In this document: one piece after another, positions 1 through 5,096 of the stretch
How positions within the stretch are numbered: position 1 is the first letter of the stretch
Layout: every line of letters begins with the position of its first letter
DNA from: an uncultured Sphingomonadaceae bacterium
Lineage (GTDB): Bacteria; Pseudomonadota; Alphaproteobacteria; Sphingomonadales; Sphingomonadaceae
NCBI GenBank assembly: GCA_937920575.1
Contig: CAKZSF010000320.1
Location: 1 to 5,096 of the forward strand
Length of the DNA stretch: 5,096 nt
Direction: 5' to 3'
Notes under the pieces: generated by a model
The model's database searches: none
The model's input: the letters and a program-made list of their open reading frames with translations, nothing else
What the model was told of the DNA's origin: nothing
Position numbers and translations under genes: made by a program

Positions 1-207
1 GTCATCGCGGATGAGGAGTAGTGCAAAAAACATCCCACCCAACGATAAGAAAATTCCGTTTTCTCTCAGGCCAATCCCTAGCAACACGACCACCATAACC
101 GCGCCCACTGCCGCGTGGCGCCACAATGGCCACTGCAGGCGATCTGCCAATTTTGCATTGGTTTGCTGAACGGCGGCTAACGCTGCCTCTGCCTCAATCT
201 TTTCCAA
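1..207 (-). CDS. Small membrane protein, N-terminal part (cut by left edge)
   Basis: The reading frame stays open for 69 codons from a TTG at 207-205 to the window edge. An in-frame stop (TGA, 222-220) lies just upstream, so the start must be within this short stretch. TTG is the only standard start before the helix, and it has the ribosome site AAGGGA seven bases upstream. The product begins with a charged, Ala-rich amphipathic stretch (residues 2-30, rich in Glu, Ala and Gln). Two hydrophobic segments follow, about 31-47 and 51-66, joined by a very short polar turn (RENG). No signal peptide or catalytic motif is seen, so it is probably an inner-membrane protein with the N-terminus in the cytoplasm. 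I do not recognise the family. Its promoter region carries three palindromes, so expression is probably repressed by a dedicated DNA-binding protein, possibly encoded further left. The missing C-terminus prevents a firmer call. Confidence 0.72.
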   Translation of the reverse strand, partial: MEKIEAEAALAAVQQTNAKLADRLQWPLWRHAAVGAVMVVVLLGIGLRENGIFLSLGGMFFALLLIRDD

Positions 208-214
208 AATCCGA

Positions 215-220
215 TCCCTT
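215..220 (-). promoter_or_regulatory. Ribosome binding site that fixes the TTG start
   Basis: AAGGGA on the minus strand ends seven bases before the TTG at 207-205. No ATG or GTG exists between the upstream in-frame stop and the coding stretch, so this site is what supports a TTG start. It overlaps the edge of the large inverted repeat at 217-297. Confidence 0.6.
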
Positions 221-221
221 C

Positions 222-240
222 ACTTTCCAATTTGGAAAGT
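222..240. promoter_or_regulatory. Operator-like palindrome, copy 1 (perfect)
   Basis: ACTTTCCAATTTGGAAAGT is a perfect dyad with two 9-bp arms around one central base. It is 18/19 identical to copy 3 at 274-292. It lies between the candidate -10 element and the ribosome site of the membrane-protein gene, where a bound dimeric regulator would block transcription. The regulator is unknown. Confidence 0.65.
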
Positions 241-267
241 CGTAGCGTGCACTTTCCATTGCGGCAA
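239..267 (-). promoter_or_regulatory. Candidate promoter of the membrane-protein gene
   Basis: On the minus strand, TTGCCG (267-262) and TACGAC (244-239) are separated by 17 bp. They match the sigma-70 consensus at 4/6 and 3/6. Transcription would start near 232, giving a leader of about 25 bases before the TTG. The -35 falls inside palindrome copy 2, and the start point inside copy 1, which suits repression. The match is weak, so this is a proposal only. Confidence 0.3.
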
Positions 268-269
268 GT
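251..269. promoter_or_regulatory. Operator-like palindrome, copy 2 (degenerate)
   Basis: ACTTTCCATTGCGGCAAGT matches copy 1 at 15 of 19 positions. The left half-site is nearly intact and the right half is degraded. It overlaps the candidate -35 element (267-262, minus strand). Centre-to-centre spacing is 29 bp to copy 1 and 23 bp to copy 3. It is probably a weaker site. Confidence 0.5.
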
Positions 270-273
270 GAAA

Positions 274-292
274 ACTTTCCAATCTGGAAAGT
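274..292. promoter_or_regulatory. Operator-like palindrome, copy 3
   Basis: ACTTTCCAATCTGGAAAGT differs from copy 1 at one base. It lies upstream of the candidate -35 of the membrane-protein gene and just beyond the terminator of the peptidase gene. Together with copy 1 it belongs to a larger inverted repeat: 24 bases at 217-240 and 274-297 match in opposite orientation at 22 positions. Confidence 0.62.
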
Positions 293-304
293 GAAGGACT
301 TTTG

Positions 305-338
305 AAAAAAATTGGGCGGCAGAATCTCTCTGCCGCCC
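305..338 (-). terminator. Intrinsic terminator of the S9 peptidase gene
   Basis: A perfect 10-bp GC-rich stem (GGGCGGCAGA at 314-323 pairing with TCTGCCGCCC at 329-338) encloses a 5-base loop. On the minus strand it is followed by seven consecutive T residues (311-305). It lies about 48 bases after the peptidase stop codon. The plus-strand side has no T tract, so it should act only on minus-strand transcription. It separates the peptidase gene from the operator-controlled membrane-protein gene. Confidence 0.9.
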
Positions 339-385
339 ATCACAATTTCAAGCTGTTACCAGTCACTGGCGAATTGGCAGCACTC

Positions 386-2440
386 TTAGTCGGAGTCCTT
401 CTTCACGCCTGTTGTGCCTTCGGGCAGCGTTGGCCGTGCGGGCGGCAGGGGTGCCTTGCGGTCGCCGGTCTTCAGGTAGGTGTCGAACCAGCGCAGCATG
501 CGCAGATTGTACTCATAGCGTGATGCGGCCTTCTGGTTGCCGTGTGGCTCACCGGGATACAGCACCATGCGCACGGGCGTGTCAGGCTTGCGGATCTTGA
601 TTGAACGATACAGCTCGTAAGACTGGCCCGGATCAACGCGCGTGTCTTCCTCGCCATGCATAATCAGGATCGGCGTCTCGGCCTTGTCGACGTGATAGAT
701 GGGCGAGACTTCCAGCATGGCCTGCCAATCGTCCCATGGCCATTTGCGGCTGTGCACATTGTACATCTCGTACGGGATATCGCCCGTGCCGAATTTGCTG
801 ACTTGGTTGGATATGCCCACGAACATTACGGCAGCGGCGTATTCGGCGCTGAGCGCGGTTGCGCCCCAGGCGCTGGCATAGCCGCCATAGGAACCGCCAG
901 TGATGCCGGTGCGATCCGCATCGGCGACACCGCGCGCGACCAGATGGCGTTTTGCGTCAACGATATCGTTGAATTCTTTGCCCGCATAATCGTTCTGGTG
1001 CTGTTTGGCGAAGGCGACGCCATAGCCGGTCGAGCCGCGATAGTTCGGGTGGAACACGGCATAGCCTTTGCCCGCTGCCATCTGTCCCGGCATCGAATAT
1101 TGCGTCAGCCAGCCATTGGAATAATGCGCCTCCGGCCCGCCATGCACCATCATGATGGTGGGCGAACCGCCAGCGGCCACGCCGCCAACCGGCTCGATCA
1201 GAATGCCTTCAACCTGCTGACCGTCGCGCGCAGTGTAGGTCAGCGTGCGCTGATTGCCGAAAGTGATGTCTGACAGCCACGGATTGTGGCTGGTCCAACG
1301 ATTGAAGCGATTGTTTTCAAACGCGAACAGTTCGGTTGGGTGCTTGGCAGAGCTTGCCTCCACCAGAATTTTGTCGCCCGCCGCTTCGACACTACCCAGC
1401 GCAAGACCGCCCGCTTCTGTTTCGCTCAGTTCCGAACCGTTTGCCGCGTAGAAGCGCAGATAGCTGGACGCGCCCTTGTGGATCACAGCAGCCAGCTTTC
1501 CATCAGGCAGGAACTCTGCATCAACGGCTGCTTCCGCTGCGCCTTCGTTCAGCGCGCGGAATTGGCCGGTTGCCATATCGACCAGATGCAGCGTGGTATC
1601 CGCCGGATCGTTCATATCGACACCAGCAATCATCGAGAATTGGCTGCCATCGGGCGAAATCTCGATATCGCCGACTTTGCCTGGAGTTTCGACAATCGTG
1701 CGCACTGCGCCGGTGGTCAGATCGATGATGTGGGGCCGCTTCTTGGTGTAGCTGTCATCCACTTGCGGGGTTGGTGCGCTGTCGACCACGGCGGTACGGC
1801 CATCGGGCGCGATGCGAACCTGGCTGACATAGCCGGGTAGCGGGATTTCGCGCGGCTCGCCGTCTACCTCACCACCAGCCTTGGCCGCGAACAGCCGCGT
1901 CCATTGGGATTCTTCCTCGTAAACTTTGGAGTTGAAGCCCGCTTTAGACTCGCTTTCGCGGGCTTTGTCCTCCGCCGCACCGACCAGCATATAGACCGTG
2001 CTGCCATCCGGGCTCCAGTCGTAAGAGCGGACAGATGCACCGTCGACTGCGGCGAGTTTGCGCTGCGCACCGCCATCAATCGGCATGCCCCATACGGCGG
2101 TCTTTTCTTTGTCTTTCGACCACAGGAAGCTGATCGTGCGGCCATCGGGGCTGAATTGCACACCGCGCACATTCATATCTTCTGGCAGATAGGCGCGCGC
2201 CTGATCCGGTGCCCATGCAACGTTCAAATGCTGTTTGTAGCCGCCGTTTTCCTCGCCATCGGTCACATCAGGGCGACCGCCAGTTGTGTAGGCCACGCGT
2301 GTGCCATCAGGCGAAATGGCGACCTCGCCAACCGCTTCCAGCTTCGCGACATCTTCTGGTGTCATCGGGCGGGCCTGCGCAGTGGCGGCGATAGAAACGG
2401 AGCCCAGCAGGGCGGCGGCAAATGACAAGGTGCGAGTCAT
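386..2440 (-). CDS. Exported S9-family serine peptidase (prolyl oligopeptidase / dipeptidyl-peptidase type)
   Basis: The 684-residue product has a Sec signal peptide (cleavage likely after A-Q-A, residue 23). A beta-propeller-like region with repeated SPDG/APDG motifs follows (about 40-320), then a C-terminal alpha/beta-hydrolase peptidase domain (about 405-660). The catalytic triad is visible: Ser517 in GGSYGGY, Asp599 in HGEEDTRVDP and His633 in GEPHGN. HGGP (433-436) and Tyr467 in NYRGS fit the oxyanion region. The length suits complete S9 enzymes. Family members cleave short peptides, often after proline or from the N-terminus; the exact specificity cannot be read here, although YEEE at 174-177 recalls the DPP4 Glu motif. 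I chose the ATG at 2440 because it gives a clean signal peptide and has AGAGGA ten bases upstream; the frame runs further up to 2677, but into the preceding gene. It probably acts in the periplasm and ends at a strong terminator. Confidence 0.93.
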   Translation of the reverse strand: MTRTLSFAAALLGSVSIAATAQARPMTPEDVAKLEAVGEVAISPDGTRVAYTTGGRPDVTDGEENGGYKQHLNVAWAPDQARAYLPEDMNVRGVQFSPDGRTISFLWSKDKEKTAVWGMPIDGGAQRKLAAVDGASVRSYDWSPDGSTVYMLVGAAEDKARESESKAGFNSKVYEEESQWTRLFAAKAGGEVDGEPREIPLPGYVSQVRIAPDGRTAVVDSAPTPQVDDSYTKKRPHIIDLTTGAVRTIVETPGKVGDIEISPDGSQFSMIAGVDMNDPADTTLHLVDMATGQFRALNEGAAEAAVDAEFLPDGKLAAVIHKGASSYLRFYAANGSELSETEAGGLALGSVEAAGDKILVEASSAKHPTELFAFENNRFNRWTSHNPWLSDITFGNQRTLTYTARDGQQVEGILIEPVGGVAAGGSPTIMMVHGGPEAHYSNGWLTQYSMPGQMAAGKGYAVFHPNYRGSTGYGVAFAKQHQNDYAGKEFNDIVDAKRHLVARGVADADRTGITGGSYGGYASAWGATALSAEYAAAVMFVGISNQVSKFGTGDIPYEMYNVHSRKWPWDDWQAMLEVSPIYHVDKAETPILIMHGEEDTRVDPGQSYELYRSIKIRKPDTPVRMVLYPGEPHGNQKAASRYEYNLRMLRWFDTYLKTGDRKAPLPPARPTLPEGTTGVKKDSD

Positions 2441-2477
2441 AGGATTATTGTCCTCTCGTGTTCGAATATTGCGCAAG

Positions 2478-2505
2478 GGCATAGCGAAATCTCTACAGAA
2501 GGCAA
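2478..2505 (-). promoter_or_regulatory. Candidate promoter of the peptidase gene
   Basis: In the 94-bp gap between the TPR-like gene and the peptidase gene, TTGCCT (2505-2500) and TATGCC (2483-2478) lie 16 bp apart on the minus strand, matching consensus at 4/6 and 3/6. No terminator is seen in the gap, so read-through from the TPR-like gene is equally possible and the two may form one operon. Confidence 0.25.
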
Positions 2506-2534
2506 AGCACAGCCTCCGGCCAAGTTCCGCAAAT

Positions 2535-3356
2535 CTATTGCCGTTGGTGGGCGGCAAAGTCGCGCCAGCCCTTGGGCACGTTGCGGCCGGCTTGCTCGCG
2601 CACGGCAATCGCGCGCCGCATGGTGTCCGAAGCGACCGGGTCTTGCGCCTTGCGTTGAAGGATCGCGAGATTGGCAATGCTTTGCGCGTCTGCGGGATCG
2701 AGCTGGATGACTTCTTTCAGCATCAGGCTGGCAAACTGATCCTCGCCGTTCTTCATGGCGATGGCCGCGGCGCTGCGGGCCGCCGACAGCTGCTTGTCCA
2801 CGGGCAAAGCGCCGGTGTGCAGCATGTCCGTCAATGCTTCCAGCCGCAATTCTGGGTTGTTGGTATCGCGGCCAAGTGCAAAGATTTTCTCCGCGCCGAC
2901 CAGTCGTTCTTCCGGCGCATAGTCGGACTGCCAACTGGATACACTGCGCAGCCAGAACAACGCCTCTTCCCTATCGCCTGCGGCCAATGCTGCGTCGGCA
3001 GTCGCCAGTGCGCGGCAAGCGTTGGGGCTCAATCCGTCAAAATCGCTGCGGCACTCGCGCGTGGTGATGGTGCGGGTGTGCCCTCCGGCAGGGTCCATGC
3101 CGCTGCCGGGCGTAAAGCCGGGTGTACCGGTGTTGGTGGCGACAGAGCCGGGCTTCAGCCATGGCTTCGTGGGGATGCGCGAGCCGACAATGACTTGCTT
3201 CTTTTGCGCGTCGTCCTCCGCTTGCACGATGATCGTCGGTGGCTCGCTACCCTGATCTGCTTGCCGCGCAGCTTCGATTTCCTCGGCTAGTGTCGGCGTG
3301 GCTGTAGTGCCTTGTACGGCAAGCGCCATGATGAGCCCGATTTCGATCATTGCCAT
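2535..3356 (-). CDS. Exported TPR-like protein of unknown function
   Basis: The 273-residue product starts with a short hydrophobic segment (residues 4-17) and AxA-like sites near 19-24, so it is probably secreted to the periplasm. The ATG at 3356 is preferred because GAGG lies five bases upstream; a second ATG two codons later is less well spaced. Residues 25-100 are polar, with low-complexity Gly/Pro/Thr around 69-92 and a VIVGSRIP stretch at 55-62. Residues 105-255 are helical and Ala/Leu-rich, with TPR-like patterns at about 114-140 (ALATADAALAAGDREEALFW) and 207-253 (LDPADAQSIANLAILQRKA). Two cysteines (102 and 114) could form a disulfide in the periplasm. TPR folds usually bind other proteins, so it may be an accessory factor for the peptidase downstream on the same strand; that is inferred from position. 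No enzyme motif is seen, and I do not recognise a named family. Confidence 0.82.
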   Translation of the reverse strand: MAMIEIGLIMALAVQGTTATPTLAEEIEAARQADQGSEPPTIIVQAEDDAQKKQVIVGSRIPTKPWLKPGSVATNTGTPGFTPGSGMDPAGGHTRTITTRECRSDFDGLSPNACRALATADAALAAGDREEALFWLRSVSSWQSDYAPEERLVGAEKIFALGRDTNNPELRLEALTDMLHTGALPVDKQLSAARSAAAIAMKNGEDQFASLMLKEVIQLDPADAQSIANLAILQRKAQDPVASDTMRRAIAVREQAGRNVPKGWRDFAAHQRQ

Positions 3357-3436
3357 TGGCGCCTCTTTTCCGTTTCACCCTTGCTCCGCCAACTCTATCG
3401 CGGCAAACCGTGCGCGGACAAGGGAGAAGTCATTTC
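3357..3436. promoter_or_regulatory. Divergent promoter region
   Basis: These 80 bp separate the minus-strand TPR-like gene from the plus-strand amidohydrolase gene, so both promoters must lie here or reach into the neighbouring coding ends. On the minus strand, TTGTCC (3421-3416) and GATAGA (3399-3394) with a 16-bp spacer form a weak sigma-70-like pair. No convincing plus-strand pair was found, although TATCGC at 3396-3401 could be a -10. The ribosome sites GAGG (minus) and GGAG at 3423-3426 (plus) are clear. No palindrome like those at 222-292 is present. Confidence 0.45.
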
Positions 3437-4741
3437 ATGCGTATCATCACCAAACTTGCTGCAACCTGTCTTGTTGCATTCAGCCTGCTGGGGGCAACGC
3501 TGGCCGCCGCGCAGCCTGGTCCAAACAACACGTTGATATTTGTAGGTTCGGTGATTGCCGATGCCAACAGCGCGCCGACCGGACCCATGACAATTGAAGT
3601 AGTTGAGGGACGCATCACGTCGATCACGCCGGGGCAAGACACCGAATTGGCCGATCACGACACCACGGTTATCGACCTCTCTGATAAAACCGTGCTGCCC
3701 GGCTTGATCGATCTGCACACGCATTTGTCGGGTGATCCCTCAGGCGAGTTCTGGCGGGCGGCGACCACGCCGCCGGAATATTACACGCTGATCGCCGCGA
3801 AGAATGCGCGGATCACGGCGCTGGCGGGGTTCACGACGGTGCGCGATTTGGGTTCTCGCACTGATCAAGTCACGCAGATGCTGCGCCGCGCGACGGCAGA
3901 GGGGCTTGCGCCCGGGCCGCGTGTTGTCACCAGCGCGCGCACGATTGCGATTGTTGGCGGCCATGGCGACACAAACGGTTTCACCAAGCACGTGAACGAC
4001 GCGATCACGTCCGATTTTGCCTGCACCGGCCCGGTCGAATGCGCCGAGAAAGTACGGCTGGCGTCGAAATACGGCGCGGATCTGATCAAGATCACCGCAA
4101 CCGGCGGCGTGTTGAGCCAGCAAGGCCGAGGGTTGGAGGCCCATTTCAGCGATGCGGAAATGCGCGCGATTGTCGAAACGGCGGAAAAGCTGGGCCTCAA
4201 AGTCGCCGCGCATGCGCATGGAGCCAGGGGCATAGAGGCGGCAGCGCGCGCTGGCGTCCACACGATTGAACACGGCACCTATATTGACGAGCAGGCCGCC
4301 AAAGTGATGCGCGAGAATGGCACAATTCTGGTGCCGACGCTGATGGCGTTTCAAGGGATCAAGAAGAACCTCGGCAAGGGTTTCTACACGCCTGTGGTGG
4401 AAGACAAGATCCGCGCGGTCAGCGCCTATGCCGAAACGATTGTCGAGCGTGCGCGCCAATGGAATGTGAAGATTGCGTTTGGCACCGATGCTGGCGTGTT
4501 TCCGCATGGCGAAAACGCGGGCGAGCTGGCGCTGCTGCGCGCGGGCGGGATGTCGAACCGTGAAGCGCTGGCCAGCGCTACCAGCTACGCCGCTGAAGTG
4601 CTGGGCATGGAAAACGAAATCGGCCGGCTGGCACCGGGATACTCCGCTGATATTATCGCGGTGGATGGCAACCCGTTGGACAATGTGGCGGTGCTGGAAC
4701 AGGTCGACTTCGTGATGGTGCGTGGGCGCGTGATCGAATGA
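3437..4741 (+). CDS. Exported metal-dependent amidohydrolase, Xaa-Pro dipeptidase/carboxypeptidase-like (COG1228 type)
   Basis: The 434-residue product has a signal peptide (residues 1-25, cleavage likely at LAAA|Q), so it acts outside the cytoplasm. The amidohydrolase-superfamily metal site is complete: His94 and His96 (DLHTHL), Lys218 (LIKITATGG, probably carboxylated and bridging two metals), His259 (AAHAHG), His279 (IEHGTY) and Asp351 (FGTDAG). GGHGD at 174-178 is also typical of the group. The C-terminal strand region (GYSADIIAVDGNPL) closes the small beta domain. Known relatives include prolidases and carboxypeptidases that cleave dipeptides or N-acyl amino acids, as well as imidazolonepropionase; the exact substrate is not readable. 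The ATG at 3437 is preferred over one at 3350 because it has GGAG ten bases upstream and begins a good signal peptide. Its stop overlaps the start of the next gene, so the two are co-transcribed. The divergent S9 peptidase suggests joint use of peptides. Confidence 0.92.
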   Translation: MRIITKLAATCLVAFSLLGATLAAAQPGPNNTLIFVGSVIADANSAPTGPMTIEVVEGRITSITPGQDTELADHDTTVIDLSDKTVLPGLIDLHTHLSGDPSGEFWRAATTPPEYYTLIAAKNARITALAGFTTVRDLGSRTDQVTQMLRRATAEGLAPGPRVVTSARTIAIVGGHGDTNGFTKHVNDAITSDFACTGPVECAEKVRLASKYGADLIKITATGGVLSQQGRGLEAHFSDAEMRAIVETAEKLGLKVAAHAHGARGIEAAARAGVHTIEHGTYIDEQAAKVMRENGTILVPTLMAFQGIKKNLGKGFYTPVVEDKIRAVSAYAETIVERARQWNVKIAFGTDAGVFPHGENAGELALLRAGGMSNREALASATSYAAEVLGMENEIGRLAPGYSADIIAVDGNPLDNVAVLEQVDFVMVRGRVIE

Positions 4742-5096
4742 TTGCTGTTGCCGCCGCGCTTATGGCCAGCACACCTATGGCTGAAAAGCCTGCGGCTTGC
4801 GGGATAGAGCTGATCGTGCTCGGCGCTGGCCAAGATGCGGGTGCGCCCCAAATCGGTAATGCGGATGACACCGGCCCGCGCTTGTTGCCATCATCTTTGG
4901 CGATTGCTGACCATGTCACGGGCGAACGGTTCTTGTTTGATGCAACGCCCGCAATCACCGAACAATTGGCTTTGCTCGACAGTCTTGCTCCAACCCGTGA
5001 CGGCCTGGGCGTGGACGGCGTGTTTATCACGCACGCGCATATCGGACATTATCTGGGGCTTGCCTATTTCGGGCGCGAGGCGGCGGGCGCGAGCAA
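4738..5096 (+). CDS. Metallo-beta-lactamase-fold hydrolase, PqqB-like, N-terminal part (cut by right edge)
   Basis: The first 119 codons are present. The start ATG overlaps the stop of the amidohydrolase gene (ATGA), which points to translational coupling; no good ribosome site is seen, and no other start lies upstream before an in-frame stop. After a short Ala-rich, possibly exported N-terminus (residues 1-20) comes a first strand and glycine-rich loop (ELIVLGAGQDAGAPQIG, 24-40). A FLFDAT strand (66-71) and the metal-site segment THAHIGH (98-104) follow. This order matches MBL-fold proteins related to PqqB, where the first strand is followed by a GxxxGxPQ loop. The usual HxHxDH motif reads HxHxGH here, with Gly103 where the metal-binding or catalytic Asp normally sits. 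The remaining metal ligands would lie beyond the edge. The substrate is unknown, and no other PQQ genes are visible, so a role in PQQ synthesis is not supported. Confidence 0.82.
   Translation, partial: MIAVAAALMASTPMAEKPAACGIELIVLGAGQDAGAPQIGNADDTGPRLLPSSLAIADHVTGERFLFDATPAITEQLALLDSLAPTRDGLGVDGVFITHAHIGHYLGLAYFGREAAGAS

Noticed and set aside
222..292. CRISPR-like repeat array
   Set aside because: There are only three short copies, each palindromic, with short and unequal spacers of 10 and 4 bases. The arrangement fits operators better.
302..523. Plus-strand frame starting at TTG 302 with AAGGA just upstream
   Set aside because: The ribosome-like sequence is part of the inverted repeat, the spacing is too short, and the frame runs through the terminator hairpin into the antisense of the peptidase gene.
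2441..2677. A 79-residue N-terminal extension of the S9 peptidase frame up to an ATG at 2677
   Set aside because: It runs into the end of the TPR-like gene, has no secretion signal, and would bury the clear signal peptide that begins at 2440.
2301..3290. Long plus-strand frame (329 codons) opposite the TPR-like and peptidase genes
   Set aside because: It is antisense to two well-supported genes, shows no domain or signal peptide, and is typical of GC-rich DNA where opposite frames lack stops.
3740..4507. Minus-strand frame of 255 codons opposite the amidohydrolase
   Set aside because: The sense strand encodes a complete set of metal ligands; the antisense product is Arg-rich with no recognisable motif.
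4798..4803. Possible lipoprotein cysteine (Cys21) in the MBL-fold protein
   Set aside because: The preceding residues (P-A-A) do not fit a lipobox, and the hydrophobic stretch lies too far upstream.

Overview
The window looks like part of a chromosome from a Gram-negative, GC-rich alphaproteobacterium, most likely a sphingomonad (Sphingomonadales, perhaps Erythrobacteraceae). This rests on codon use, the style of the exported proteins and the gene types; it is an inference, since no rRNA or other marker gene is present. There are five protein genes, two of them cut by the window edges. I see no RNA genes, mobile elements or CRISPR array.

Layout from left to right. Positions 1-207 (minus strand) hold the first 69 codons of a small membrane protein with a TTG start. 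Directly upstream of it, at 222-292, lie three copies of a 19-bp palindrome (best copy ACTTTCCAATTTGGAAAGT), which look like a cluster of operators. Positions 305-338 hold a strong intrinsic terminator on the minus strand. It closes the next gene, an exported S9-family serine peptidase (386-2440, minus). Upstream of the peptidase on the same strand is an exported TPR-like protein of unknown function (2535-3356, minus). An 80-bp divergent intergenic region (3357-3436) separates it from an exported, metal-dependent amidohydrolase of the Xaa-Pro dipeptidase/carboxypeptidase-like COG1228 group (3437-4741, plus). The amidohydrolase overlaps by an ATGA junction with the start of a metallo-beta-lactamase-fold, PqqB-like hydrolase (4738 to the right edge).

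Taken together, the central genes read as a periplasmic peptide-use locus. The S9 peptidase probably trims short peptides, and the amidohydrolase on the divergent strand probably cleaves dipeptides or small peptide-like amides. The TPR-like protein and the MBL-fold enzyme are accessory proteins whose roles are not clear from sequence. The shared task is inferred from co-location and predicted export. The membrane-protein gene on the left, with its operator cluster, appears to be a separate, tightly regulated unit cut off from the peptidase gene by the terminator.
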